60,355 nt of DNA from contig NZQV01000025.1 in NCBI GenBank assembly GCA_002696035.1, positions 1 through 60,355 on the forward strand, given 5' to 3'. Below, piece by piece: positions 8,714 to 18,716 of this stretch; position 1 is the first letter of the stretch, and every line of letters begins with the position of its first letter. The stretch is from Balneola sp. (GTDB taxonomy: Bacteria; Bacteroidota; Rhodothermia; Balneolales; Balneolaceae). The position numbers and the translations under genes are program-made. The notes under the pieces are model-generated. The model was not told where the DNA came from and did not search any database. It saw only the letters and a program-made list of their open reading frames with translations.

Positions 8714-11548
8714 ATGGCTCTAAAGTTACTATCTCGTAAACTTAGAATAACACTACATATCGCCCTTTTTGTTTGCTTCGCCTTGCTATCTGCAAAGCCG
8801 AACGCCCAGTCTGTATTATTACCGGGCGATGTAGTTATTGTATCTGCCAACACAGATACTCAATCCATAGACTTCATCCCGCTTATTGATATTGAGGAAG
8901 GAACTTCTCTGTATTTTTCATCTGGTGTTTGGGAAGACTCAACCCAAACTCTGGATGGAAATGAACTTGCCGTAACTTTTCTAAAGGATGTTGATGCCGG
9001 TACCAACATTCACATCAATGCTAAAGAAAGCGAGCGCTTTAACGTCGCCGGGAATCTTGATTTTGAAGGCACCTCAAACCGAATATTTGCCTATCAAAAA
9101 GCCGGAGATTTTTATCGCCACCTGTTTGCAGTAGGATGGGGAAACGCCCCTGTTTGGAATGCCACTGCTGACGATTCTTTGGGTTCAGATGTACCCGAAA
9201 CGCTCTTTGAGGATAATTTGTACCTCATGCTTGGAACAGCTTTGAACCACCAGTACTATATCAGAAATGGAGCCAGCGGCACCCGGGATCTGTTGCTCAA
9301 GTTCGTAAAAGAGGAAGCCAACTGGCGATCTTCTGAAAAAGCTTTTCCTCCATTTGGTACTTCGTTCAACCTGCTTAAACCACCCGTTATTTTATTTGAG
9401 CGAAGTATTTCTACGGTAGCAGAAGATGATTCTGCAGCCGTGCTCAACGTGGCTATTTATGAACACGATGGATCCCGTCTTACGGTGGATGTGATCTTTG
9501 ATTCCACAAAAAGCATAATCAGCCCACGAGATATAAAAGGCTTTAGCTCAAAAACGTTGAATTTTACCGGTCTGATTGGAGATGCAATGTATGAAGTGCA
9601 TGTGCCCATACACAATGATTCGGTGTATGAAGGCCGGGAAACAGGGATTTTTACCCTTCAGAATCTTACCAAAGGGAATTTTGGTGACTTCCTGAATCAC
9701 AGCCTTGTCATAAATGAGAATGAGACTCCGAAAGTTGAAATTGTTTCTGTCTTGAATAATGAGGCAGGTAACTATCAAATCGAGATCAGGAATAATGAAA
9801 ATGGAGTGGTTTCCCTGAATGGATGGCAGTTGAGTAGTGGCGATCGTTCTTATACATTTGCTAAGCAAACATCCATTTATCCCCAAAAGTCGTTGCTCAT
9901 AAAGAATAGGGCAGATAATAACAGCCGTGAAAACCGGGAAGATGTAGTGTACGCAGATCTGGAATCCTCATTGCTTAATGAAGAGGGAGGGCGTATGCAG
10001 CTTCTGGATTACAATGGCGAGGTGATATCAGAAGTTGACTACCGGCGTATAGTTTCTGAGGAAAAACCGAATGTTACCTCAAATTCCAATAATTTGGTGG
10101 TTGACGCTGATGCTCCAAAAGAAAATGCTCCTGTTGTTGGTCAGCCCGCAACATCTCAGATAGCAATGGGGAATACAGCTGCTTCCGGCTGGAAGATAGT
10201 TCGTCACGATAAAGAGATCCTTGAGGCTTTCCCTGAGAAGGAATGGATGGTTTGGGATGAACAGCAAACAAGCTTTGCTCCCATCTCGGAGGCTTCAGAG
10301 GCCGAAGACCCTACACTGTTGTTTGGCTTTTTCACACCAGATGAAGCTGAAGATCTGCTTACACTGAGCCAAAGCAATACGCTTAGTGAAAATGCAAATG
10401 CAGTAGCAACCGATATGTTGGCATTTCACGTATCCGCTTTTGATGTGAATGAAAACGAGCGAATAGACAGGCTTGAAGGGCTTAATTTGGTTTCAAATAC
10501 GCTAGAGGAGGCGATCTCAGTGAAGCGGCTGCTCGAAGTTATGGAATCCGATTTCCCCGAAGTAGAAGTTGAACCCATAGTGTATGGTTTTGAAAGAGCT
10601 CGTTCCGGCGCCCTGAGATACATCCCTCTTATTGAAACTGATTCCATTGCTCCGGGAGCTCCATTTTGGTTGAAACTGGAAACCGTTCAGCCGAAGAAGG
10701 AACTTCAGATCTCGAAACAGGTATTGATGAGCAACGCTGAACAGGTGGCCGCATCCGGCACAGAAACTTCAGGTGAAGAAATAAATCGACTTGCTTTTGA
10801 ATTTGAAGTAGCTGATCCTGATCTTACAGAGACCATGGCAATCGTTATAAGTACGCCGGAAAATTTTGAAACCAATCTTCCTGATCTGAATTCTTATTCA
10901 AAATTACAGCTCGCTGATGAGCCATATTTTCATGCAGCTATCTTTGCTATGAATGAATTTTATAGCAAACTCCATGTGCCTTCCGAAACTTCTGCTTCCT
11001 TACATTTTCCGATCCATTTTGATATGCATAAAAGTGGCAGTGTTGGGCTTTCAGTAACTGAGTGGCCACAAATTCTGGACGAATGGGAGGTTATTATTGA
11101 AGATCTGCTGTTAGAAAAAGAATATATCTTGCGGGATGGATTTACACTGAATTTTGAGTATTCCGGTTCAACCATGAAAGAGCAGGAAGTTTCGGATCAG
11201 GCAGATAGAGAACAGCGTTTTATTCTACATCTGAGACCTCCTGGAACAGAGAAAGCAGAGACCGAGGAAGTGACAGATACGCCCAGAGAACTTGAGCTGT
11301 ATCAAAACTTTCCGAATCCATTTAATCCCATAACAACGATCTCCTTTTTCCTGCCTGAACCCAGAGAGGTCAAACTTTCGGTATTCAATATTGTAGGTCA
11401 GCCCATTGCGGTTATTGTTGAAGGAACACTTTCTGCCGGCGAAAAGCACTACGAGTGGGATGCCCGCGAACGCCCCAGTGGTATGTACATTTATCAGCTC
11501 GAAGTAGGTAACAAAGTTATGACACGAAAAATGACATTGGTTAAATAA
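8714..11548 (+). CDS. Large secreted protein with lamin-tail-like domain and type IX sorting domain
   Basis: Starting at the ATG at 8714, the protein opens with a clean signal peptide (ITLHIALFVCFALLSAKPNA then QS). An upstream in-frame TTG at 8678 would add 12 residues before it and is less likely. A segment near residues 355-430 (VEIVSVLNNEAGNYQIEIRN, then LNGWQLSS) resembles a lamin-tail domain. The C-terminus (YQNFPNPFNPITTISFFLPE, then SAGEKHYEWDA, GMYIYQL and MTRKMTLVK) is a textbook type A sorting domain for the T9SS. The protein should be released or attached outside the cell. No catalytic domain is recognised. Confidence 0.88.
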   Translation: MALKLLSRKLRITLHIALFVCFALLSAKPNAQSVLLPGDVVIVSANTDTQSIDFIPLIDIEEGTSLYFSSGVWEDSTQTLDGNELAVTFLKDVDAGTNIHINAKESERFNVAGNLDFEGTSNRIFAYQKAGDFYRHLFAVGWGNAPVWNATADDSLGSDVPETLFEDNLYLMLGTALNHQYYIRNGASGTRDLLLKFVKEEANWRSSEKAFPPFGTSFNLLKPPVILFERSISTVAEDDSAAVLNVAIYEHDGSRLTVDVIFDSTKSIISPRDIKGFSSKTLNFTGLIGDAMYEVHVPIHNDSVYEGRETGIFTLQNLTKGNFGDFLNHSLVINENETPKVEIVSVLNNEAGNYQIEIRNNENGVVSLNGWQLSSGDRSYTFAKQTSIYPQKSLLIKNRADNNSRENREDVVYADLESSLLNEEGGRMQLLDYNGEVISEVDYRRIVSEEKPNVTSNSNNLVVDADAPKENAPVVGQPATSQIAMGNTAASGWKIVRHDKEILEAFPEKEWMVWDEQQTSFAPISEASEAEDPTLLFGFFTPDEAEDLLTLSQSNTLSENANAVATDMLAFHVSAFDVNENERIDRLEGLNLVSNTLEEAISVKRLLEVMESDFPEVEVEPIVYGFERARSGALRYIPLIETDSIAPGAPFWLKLETVQPKKELQISKQVLMSNAEQVAASGTETSGEEINRLAFEFEVADPDLTETMAIVISTPENFETNLPDLNSYSKLQLADEPYFHAAIFAMNEFYSKLHVPSETSASLHFPIHFDMHKSGSVGLSVTEWPQILDEWEVIIEDLLLEKEYILRDGFTLNFEYSGSTMKEQEVSDQADREQRFILHLRPPGTEKAETEEVTDTPRELELYQNFPNPFNPITTISFFLPEPREVKLSVFNIVGQPIAVIVEGTLSAGEKHYEWDARERPSGMYIYQLEVGNKVMTRKMTLVK

Positions 11549-11625
11549 TGAACATATTTCGTGTGATAACAGTTATTTCAATCAACCATTCATAAAAACA
11601 AAGAGGATACTACTTAATAACTATC

Positions 11626-12447
11626 ATGCAGTTTAAAACAATTCAAGGGGTGGACGTACCCGAAATAGGGCTAGGAACACACAAATTAATTGGCAGGGAA
11701 GGTGAAAACACAATCAAATTGGCGCTTAATTTGGGATATCGCCACATAGATACTGCTCAGAGTTACAAAAATGAGCGAGAAGTTGGCAACGCGATCAAAC
11801 GCTCGCACATAGACAGAGAGGAGATCTTTCTTACTTCCAAAATATGGCATACCCATCTGGAAAAAGCGGATGTACTCAAAATAGCAGAGAATACATTACG
11901 GGAAATTGATACTCCTTATGTGGATCTCTTGCTCATTCACTGGCCAAATCACGATGTGGATGTTGAGAAAACACTGGAGGCTTTTCTTTCACTCAGAGAT
12001 CAGGGTAAAGCGCTGAACATTGGTGTGGCCAACTTCCCCATAAAACTACTGAAAGAAGTTAATGAAGAATTAGGAGCACCTATTTTCTGCAATCAGGTTG
12101 AGTATCATCCATTCCTGAGTCAGTTTGACTTACTGGATTATGCTGCTGAGCATGATCTGCTTTTTACAGCCTATTCGCCATTGGCACAGGGTAAAGTGAC
12201 TGAACATCCTTTGTTGCAGGAATTGGCAGAGAAATACGGAAAATCACCGGCTCAGATCGCCCTTCGCTGGCTGATAGAACAGGAGCAGGTGGTTGCTATC
12301 CCAAAAGCTTCTACCGAAGAACATCTGAAGGAGAACATTGACGTGTACGATTTTGCCCTCGAAGATGACGATTTTTATGCCATCGACGATATTGATAAAT
12401 CAACACGGCTGGTAGATCCTGATTTTGCCCCTGAGTGGGATAACTAA
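11626..12447 (+). CDS. Aldo/keto reductase
   Basis: NADPH-dependent reductase with the AKR (beta/alpha)8 fold. The catalytic tetrad is D42 and Y47 in GYRHIDTAQSY, K72 in TSKIW and H105 in LLIHWP. The nucleotide-binding IPKAS motif lies near residues 231-235. The length (273) and sequence suggest the 2,5-diketo-gluconate reductase/methylglyoxal reductase-like branch (AKR3/AKR5), but the substrate is unknown. It is monocistronic and converges tail to tail with the thioesterase, with only 4 bp between the stops. Confidence 0.9.
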   Translation: MQFKTIQGVDVPEIGLGTHKLIGREGENTIKLALNLGYRHIDTAQSYKNEREVGNAIKRSHIDREEIFLTSKIWHTHLEKADVLKIAENTLREIDTPYVDLLLIHWPNHDVDVEKTLEAFLSLRDQGKALNIGVANFPIKLLKEVNEELGAPIFCNQVEYHPFLSQFDLLDYAAEHDLLFTAYSPLAQGKVTEHPLLQELAEKYGKSPAQIALRWLIEQEQVVAIPKASTEEHLKENIDVYDFALEDDDFYAIDDIDKSTRLVDPDFAPEWDN

Positions 12448-12451
12448 ACAG

Positions 12452-13177
12452 TTAGCTGCACGAAGCTAATGCCAGAATTTGACCATCCTCATTCTTGAGC
12501 TGATGTCGATAATTCTGGTGTTCTTCAATTTTTTGCTCTGAAGTTATAATATCTCCGGTACCACTTTCCTGCATAAAAACTATGTCAATATTTTTGATGA
12601 GATAGGCTTTATCATCATATGTTTCCATCAGCCATTCTACATAGCGTGCATTGTTTACATGCTCGTTCATGTCCATATCTGACTTGCGAACCACGAATTT
12701 TTTCTTCACATCCCCATCTTCAAAAGGCTTGAGACGATCAGACTTTACGGGGAAAACATGCTCTATCTCAGAAAGCCGCAGATCTAATACTTCTTGGGGC
12801 ATTCGAGTCGGTTTTCGGGTTTTTAGGTTGATCATCATCCAATAGCTGAGACAGGCTCCGATCTGGTTCCCCTCTTCATCCATAATTCGATAATTTCGAT
12901 AAGCTCGCAGAGCATCTCCGGCAGCCGGCCAGGTTTCAATGGTGATGCTTTCACGCCACTCCGGAAAACGGTCCATCTTGATATCCATTCGATGAAGAAC
13001 CCAGGTCAGATCTTGCTCATGAAGCTGACTGATATCAAAATTCAGTTGAAGGGCATGATTACCAGCCACTTCCTGGAATAAGGAACAAAGGGCAGGAAGG
13101 GTAGTTTTTCCTTTGGAGTCAACCTCGCTTGCACGAATTTTAAACTGCTCTGCATGTTTAGTGATGTCGTTAGCCAT
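12452..13177 (-). CDS. Acyl-ACP thioesterase
   Basis: Releases fatty acids from acyl carrier protein. Two hot-dog domains are visible. The first (about residues 5-130) includes HRMDIKMDRFPEWRESITIETW. The second contains the conserved DMDMNEHVNNARYVEW block, where Asn-x-His are catalytic in the FatA/FatB-like family. The 241-residue length fits bacterial acyl-ACP_TE members. Its stop lies 4 bp from that of the convergent aldo/keto reductase, and the terminator of the LLM gene lies upstream, so it is probably its own transcription unit. Confidence 0.9.
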   Translation of the reverse strand: MANDITKHAEQFKIRASEVDSKGKTTLPALCSLFQEVAGNHALQLNFDISQLHEQDLTWVLHRMDIKMDRFPEWRESITIETWPAAGDALRAYRNYRIMDEEGNQIGACLSYWMMINLKTRKPTRMPQEVLDLRLSEIEHVFPVKSDRLKPFEDGDVKKKFVVRKSDMDMNEHVNNARYVEWLMETYDDKAYLIKNIDIVFMQESGTGDIITSEQKIEEHQNYRHQLKNEDGQILALASCS

Positions 13178-13211
13178 AGTTCAACTATTTTTATGAATGA
13201 GATCATTATAA

Positions 13212-13247
13212 TAAACAAAAAGACCCCATCAGTTTCACCTGATGAGG
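13212..13247 (-). terminator. Terminator of the efflux/LLM operon
   Basis: Read leftward, CCTCATCAG, loop GTGAAA, CTGATGGGG (9-bp stem, one mismatch), then TCTTTTTGTTT. It lies 26 bp past the stop of the LLM oxidoreductase gene and before the thioesterase. Confidence 0.8.
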
Positions 13248-13272
13248 CCTGGTTTTCGGGGTACAAAATTCA

Positions 13273-14271
13273 TTATACAGTGACTGAAATTTCGTGCATC
13301 ACTTCTGCAAAAAGTCGGTGCGATTTCAATCGCTGATCGTGGTCAAAGATGTACGAAGCAGTGATCAATTCATCCACTTCTGTTTTGTTGATAAAATCCG
13401 TGAGTTGTTCACTGATCCGTTTCTTATCTCCCACAAAAGAATATGCCAGCATTTGCTTCATAGCCATTTGGTGCTGAAAGGGAATAACTTTGTTAATATC
13501 ATCAACAGGAGGAGGCAGCGGGTTGCGCTCTCCGGTGATCACACCAACAAACATTTGTTTGGTGGAAGTGGATAGATATTCAGCTTGTTCTTCCGTATCA
13601 GCGGCAATCACATTTATGCCGGCCATAACATACGGTTTCTCCAATTGACTTGAGGGCTGGAATTCTTGCCGGTAAATTCGGATGGCATCGGTGAGCTGCT
13701 GTGGGGCAAAGTGGCTTGCAAAGGCATATGGTAGCCCCAGTTTGGCCGCAAGGTGGGCGCTATCAGTACTGGAACCCAGGATCCAGATCGGGATCTCGGT
13801 GCCTTCTCCGGGAAAAGCTCTGACCTTCCCTGAATTATCTTTGGAAAGATATTTTTGAAGCTGAGCCACATTGTCGGGGAAATTATATACTTCCTGCATT
13901 CGGTTAGGGCGTATGGCATGTGCTGTGGTTTGATCTGTGCCCGGAGCCCGTCCCAAGCCGAGATCGATTCTCCCGGGATACATCGTGGCTAAGGTGCCAA
14001 AATGCTCTGCAATTATATAGGGTGAATGATTGGGCAGCATAATACCGCCGGAACCAATTCTGATCTTTGATGTAGCCTCGGCCATGTGCCCTAAAAGGAC
14101 AGAAGTAGCCGAGCTTGCTATATGCTCCATGTTGTGGTGCTCGGCCATCCAAAAGCGATTATAGCCAAGCTCCTCAGTATGAACTGCGAGTTCACGGCTG
14201 CGTTCAATAGCTTCTTTGGGATTACTCCCTTCAGTAACAATGGCAAGATCTAATACAGAAAACGGGATCAT
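13273..14271 (-). CDS. LLM class flavin-dependent oxidoreductase (luciferase-like)
   Basis: Luciferase-like TIM-barrel monooxygenase family, FMN-dependent. The N-terminus (IPFSVLDLAIVTEG), WMAEHHNMEHIASSATSVLL, the phosphate-binding IRIGSGGIMLPNHSP and RIDLGLGRAPGTD are typical of the MsnO8-like subgroup. Its substrate is unknown. The start lies 10 bp downstream of the RND pump stop on the same strand with no terminator between, so it is probably the last gene of the efflux operon. This hints at a link to oxidised xenobiotics (inference). Confidence 0.88.
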   Translation of the reverse strand: MIPFSVLDLAIVTEGSNPKEAIERSRELAVHTEELGYNRFWMAEHHNMEHIASSATSVLLGHMAEATSKIRIGSGGIMLPNHSPYIIAEHFGTLATMYPGRIDLGLGRAPGTDQTTAHAIRPNRMQEVYNFPDNVAQLQKYLSKDNSGKVRAFPGEGTEIPIWILGSSTDSAHLAAKLGLPYAFASHFAPQQLTDAIRIYRQEFQPSSQLEKPYVMAGINVIAADTEEQAEYLSTSTKQMFVGVITGERNPLPPPVDDINKVIPFQHQMAMKQMLAYSFVGDKKRISEQLTDFINKTEVDELITASYIFDHDQRLKSHRLFAEVMHEISVTV

Positions 14272-14281
14272 GAGCTGATGT

Positions 14282-17200
14282 TTAATTTGAAAGAGTGTTC
14301 ATTTTTTCTTTGAACCATCTCTTGGTATTCACGCCAATGTAGTACATGGATGGAACCAGGAATAACGTCAGGAAAGTGGCAAAACCAAGCCCGTAAATGA
14401 TGGTCCAGGCAAGGGGTCCCCAGAATGAAGCGTTATCACCACCGAAGTATAAATTCGGTTCAAAGCTTGCAAACAATCCATAGAAATCTATGTTAAGCCC
14501 GATAGCCAATGGGATCAATCCAAGTATGGTTGATGCCGCCGTCAGTATAACAGGATTTAAACGAACAGATCCGCCTTCAATGACGGCATCTTTAAGGTCT
14601 GCTCCTTCGTTTCTCAGGATGTCGATATAATCAATAAGGATGATCCCATTTTTAACTACAATTCCCGCTACGGCAATGATTCCCATCCCGGTTAACACCA
14701 CGGAAATATCCATGCCAAAGGTTGAGAAACCGATGAAGACACCGATCAAGCTAAATAAAACCTGAGACATGATAATGAGGGGTTTACCGATTGAATTGAA
14801 CTGAGCAACCAGAACCAGGAAAATGAGCATGATGGCTGCCAACAAAGCAACGGATAAAAACTGCCCGGTCTCGGCTTGTTCTTCCTGCTCACCCGTTAGG
14901 GATATTTCATACCCTTGCGGAACGTCATAACCCTGTAAAGCTTCGCGGATCTGGGTGTTGATCTCGTTGGCGTTGTAACCTGCTAATACGTTTGAGGATA
15001 AAGTAGCAACGCGTTCGAGGTCAATTCGGTTGATGGCACCATAACTGTTTGAAAGTCTTGGTGTTGCAACAGAAGAGATCGGTACAAAACCTGTAGGGGT
15101 GCCTACGGTCATGTTCATAAGGTCGATAATGTTGGAACGGTCATTTTCCTGAAGCCGAAGAGTTACATCGTATTCGTCTTCGTCTTCGCGGAAGGTTGAG
15201 ATCGGTTCTCCGATAAGAGCCGTACGAATGGCTGACCCAACCTGCACATTACTAATGCCATAACTGTTTGCCTTTTCATTATCGATATCAATAATGATCT
15301 CCGGGTTGTTTACCTGAAGGTCGGATCGCAGTTCCTCAATTCCTTCTATATTCTGTTCTTGAATGAAGTCTTTAAAGTCTTCCGTGAGAGTGATCAGCTG
15401 ACCAAAATCGTTTCCGGTGATCTCAATATTGATCGGTTTACCGGTGGGAGGGCCGCTTTGTTCTTTCTCTACAGTTACCGTAGTATTTGGAATATTCTGT
15501 ACATTTTCACGGATCTGATTCAGTATCTCCTGTGTGGAAACACCATCTCTGTACTGATAATCCACAAACTCTACCGAAACCTTACTTTTGTTCGGGGACG
15601 GAGTGGGATCGATGCTATTAGGAGGGTTGGCTCCAATAGCTACATTCGAGATCACGGATTTTACCACCGGATTGTCTCGCCCGATCACTTCATACACCCG
15701 ATCTTCGAGTTGTTTGTTTACGCGATTTGTTTCATCCAGATCTGTTCCGGCCGGCATTTCATTGTATACGTACACAAAGTTGGGTTCACTTTCCGGGAAG
15801 AAGACCACTTTTGGAGAAGCCACTCCCAGCAAGAAAATACTGAAGATCAGGAATACAAAGGTACCACCCAGAACGAACCAGGGGCGCGCGCCAATCAGTA
15901 TCCACTGTATCATGTCATGGTAAAAGCTTTGGATCTTGGGCAGGGTCTTGTCATTGAATCCCCGGATCATGGGCTTGAGGACAAAGCGCTCGAGCAACCA
16001 AAGCAGATAAATGAATACGAGCAGATTGGCTACGAACATACCGCCTGTCAGATAGAAGATAACCGCCAATACGGCTACAACAGCTGAAGCGATCCATAAG
16101 AAGCGGTTGTCATGTTTCTCTTCTTTTTTGACATCCTTATCGCCTTCATTCATAAAGGAAACGGCAAAAACAGGATTCATGATAAGCGCCACCAGCAGCG
16201 ATGCGACCAGCGTAAGTATTAACGTTACGGGCAGGTAGATCATAAACCGACCAATAATACCACCCCAGAAAAGCAGCGGAATGAATGGCGCGATAGTGGT
16301 AAGCGTACCTGTAATGACCGGAAGGGCAATTTCACCGGCGGCACGTTTGGCTGCTTCAATTTTACTGAGTTCACCTTTACTAACATGGCGGTAAATATTT
16401 TCAACGATCACAATGGCGTTATCTACTACAATTCCCAAACCAAGGATGAGCGCAAACAGCACTACAATGTTTATGGAAAAGTCGATGGTGGGCATCACGG
16501 CGAAAGCGATGAGTGAGGACAGCGGTATCGCCAGCCCTACAAAAACGGCATTCTGCACGCCCATGATGAACATCAATACAAGTACCACAAAGAAGAACCC
16601 GAGAATTACCGTATTGAACAGGTTCGAGACGCTGTCTTTAGTATCCTGAGACTGATCTCCGGTAATGGTGATATTCAGGCTTTCCGGAAATTGTGTTTGC
16701 TGAAGTTCTTCAACAATAGCGATGGCTTCTTCTGATGTTTCGATCAGGTTTCCGCCACTTTTCTTCTTCACATTAATGGTGATAACGGGTTCGCCATTCA
16801 GGCTGGCATAACTTTCACGGTCCGCGAAATCATCTTGTACGGTGGCTATGTCTTTGAGATAAACTTCATCACCGGCAGCGTTTTGCAGGATGAGGTTTTC
16901 CAGATCACTTGCTTGCTCAATTTCACCATCCACGCGAACAGAGCGCTCCATGGCTCCGATATCAAGCTGTCCGGCAGAAACCGTCATATTCTTGCTTTGC
17001 ACGCCCAATCGGATATCATTGAAGTTGATTCCGGTTGCCTGCATCTTATTCAGATCTACATTCACCTGAATTTCACGCTCAAGGGCACCTACTATCTCAG
17101 CCTCGTTCACATCCGAGATACTTTCAACCCGGTCCTGAATTTCGTCGGCAAACTTTTTAAGCTCAACCAGGTCAAAACTACCCGAAAGGTTGATATTGAG

Positions 17201-17632
17201 AATGGGCTGGTCGTCGAGGTTAAAGTCGTTTACCTGAGGTTCTTGAGTAAGCTGGGCGGGTAACTCGGCGCGGGCTTTTTCCACGGCATCGTTCACTTCT
17301 TGCTGAGCTACAAGCTTGTCCTTATCAGTGGTAAATTCAATAGTGATGATAGAAGTGGCTTGCTTCGACACGCTGCTTATTTGATCGATCCCGTCAATGC
17401 CCTGCAGTTCTTCCTCAATAGGGCGGGTGATGACGTTCTCAATATCAGCGGGAGAGGCACCTGCGTATATCGTAACCACGTTGAAGATCGGAATCTCAAC
17501 TTCCGGAAAAGACTCCTTCGGCAGCGTGATGTACGAATAAATACCAATGATGGTGATCAAAACCGTCAGCAGATATACTGTTGTACGATTGTTGATCGCA
17601 ATACTCGAAATCTTAAATTCTTTGAAATCCAT
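14282..17632 (-). CDS. RND efflux pump permease (AcrB/HAE-like)
   Basis: Inner-membrane proton-driven drug/lipid exporter of a tripartite pump. The 1116 residues show the RND plan: one TM helix near the N-terminus (TVYLLTVLITIIGIYSYITL), a porter domain with GIDGIDQISSVSKQ, TM4 with the GLGIVVDNAIVIVENIYRH signature, a second large periplasmic loop, and a C-terminal helical bundle (FGMDISVVLTGMGIIAVAGI). An extra hydrophobic and charged insertion around 'NEGDKDVKKEEKHDN' separates the two halves. It follows the adaptor gene by 24 bp. Confidence 0.93.
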   Translation of the reverse strand: MDFKEFKISSIAINNRTTVYLLTVLITIIGIYSYITLPKESFPEVEIPIFNVVTIYAGASPADIENVITRPIEEELQGIDGIDQISSVSKQATSIITIEFTTDKDKLVAQQEVNDAVEKARAELPAQLTQEPQVNDFNLDDQPILNINLSGSFDLVELKKFADEIQDRVESISDVNEAEIVGALEREIQVNVDLNKMQATGINFNDIRLGVQSKNMTVSAGQLDIGAMERSVRVDGEIEQASDLENLILQNAAGDEVYLKDIATVQDDFADRESYASLNGEPVITINVKKKSGGNLIETSEEAIAIVEELQQTQFPESLNITITGDQSQDTKDSVSNLFNTVILGFFFVVLVLMFIMGVQNAVFVGLAIPLSSLIAFAVMPTIDFSINIVVLFALILGLGIVVDNAIVIVENIYRHVSKGELSKIEAAKRAAGEIALPVITGTLTTIAPFIPLLFWGGIIGRFMIYLPVTLILTLVASLLVALIMNPVFAVSFMNEGDKDVKKEEKHDNRFLWIASAVVAVLAVIFYLTGGMFVANLLVFIYLLWLLERFVLKPMIRGFNDKTLPKIQSFYHDMIQWILIGARPWFVLGGTFVFLIFSIFLLGVASPKVVFFPESEPNFVYVYNEMPAGTDLDETNRVNKQLEDRVYEVIGRDNPVVKSVISNVAIGANPPNSIDPTPSPNKSKVSVEFVDYQYRDGVSTQEILNQIRENVQNIPNTTVTVEKEQSGPPTGKPINIEITGNDFGQLITLTEDFKDFIQEQNIEGIEELRSDLQVNNPEIIIDIDNEKANSYGISNVQVGSAIRTALIGEPISTFREDEDEYDVTLRLQENDRSNIIDLMNMTVGTPTGFVPISSVATPRLSNSYGAINRIDLERVATLSSNVLAGYNANEINTQIREALQGYDVPQGYEISLTGEQEEQAETGQFLSVALLAAIMLIFLVLVAQFNSIGKPLIIMSQVLFSLIGVFIGFSTFGMDISVVLTGMGIIAVAGIVVKNGIILIDYIDILRNEGADLKDAVIEGGSVRLNPVILTAASTILGLIPLAIGLNIDFYGLFASFEPNLYFGGDNASFWGPLAWTIIYGLGFATFLTLFLVPSMYYIGVNTKRWFKEKMNTLSN

Positions 17633-17656
17633 GTTCTTTTACTAGGTTCGGTTCAA

Positions 17657-18715
17657 TTAATTTTCCTGGATTGAAATAGCTACGCCATCAGAAAGGTTGG
17701 CATATCCGGCTGTGATAAGCAGGTCGCCGACTTCAAGTCCATCGGTGATCACCAAGTCATTTTCATAATTATAACTGGTTTTGACAGACCGGTTTCTGGC
17801 AACCCATCCATTTTCTGTTTCTTCAGCTACAAACACATAGCGGTCATTATTAGCCAGCTGCACAGAATTTACCGGGGCAACGATCTGATCATATAGCGTA
17901 ATGTCGTTCACCTTTACTTTTGCCATCATGTTTGGGCGGATATTCTCAATAGTGTTCGGCAAAAAGACTTCAACCCCAAAAGTTCGATTAGATGGGTTGA
18001 TGGCTTTGCTGACCACATCAAGTTTTTTGGTGACGCTTTGATTCAGGCTGGGAAGTATGATCTCAACGCTGTCAGTTGCGTTGACAGTGGTAATGTAGGA
18101 CTCAGAAACTTGTGCGGTAACTTTCATAGCATCCGAATTGGAGATCTGGAAAACCGGCACCGATGGAGCAACCGTTTCACCTACTTTCAGGTTAACACGG
18201 TCAACCGTACCGGAAATGGTAGCACGGATGGTGTAATAGCTGTACTGCTCTTCAAGTGTGGTTAACTGGCTCTTGGCAGACTCATACTGCGTTTTCGCCT
18301 GAAGGAATTCCACTTCAGAACCAATGTTCTGCTCGCGCAGGTTTTTCTGACGCTCGAATAGTGTTTTGGCCAGTTCAAGCTGGGTCTTCACCTGCTCAAG
18401 CTGACTACGGGTGATCTCACCATCCAGTCTGGCAAGTACATCACCTTTTTTTACATTTTGTCCGGCTCTAACCATGATCTCTTCAACTTCTGCTGAAGTT
18501 TTTGGGGTGATCATGATGGTCCGGTCTGATTCAACATCTCCCTGAACCGTTACAAACCGTTTAAAGGTCTTGGGTTGAATTTCCTCCACATAAACGGGAG
18601 TGATTCGGGCATTTTCATTTTCACTATTTACATCCCCGTTGCCATTTCCGCAGGCAGTGATCAGAAGTAATAGTGCAAGTATCGAGATTTGAGATTTCAT
18701 TTGAGTCAGTTTCAT
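17657..18715 (-). CDS. RND efflux periplasmic adaptor (membrane fusion protein), lipoprotein
   Basis: Bridges the inner-membrane pump and outer-membrane channel. It has a lipoprotein signal (ILALLLLITACGNG, lipobox cysteine about residue 22), and barrel-sandwich halves with EVEEIMVRAGQNVKKGDVLARLDG and YTIRATISGTVDRVNLKVGE around a long coiled coil (QLEQVKTQLELAKTLFERQK). The 352-residue length is normal. The ATG is one base after the TolC-like gene stop, so the genes are co-translated. Confidence 0.93.
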   Translation of the reverse strand: MKLTQMKSQISILALLLLITACGNGNGDVNSENENARITPVYVEEIQPKTFKRFVTVQGDVESDRTIMITPKTSAEVEEIMVRAGQNVKKGDVLARLDGEITRSQLEQVKTQLELAKTLFERQKNLREQNIGSEVEFLQAKTQYESAKSQLTTLEEQYSYYTIRATISGTVDRVNLKVGETVAPSVPVFQISNSDAMKVTAQVSESYITTVNATDSVEIILPSLNQSVTKKLDVVSKAINPSNRTFGVEVFLPNTIENIRPNMMAKVKVNDITLYDQIVAPVNSVQLANNDRYVFVAEETENGWVARNRSVKTSYNYENDLVITDGLEVGDLLITAGYANLSDGVAISIQEN

Positions 18716-18716
18716 A

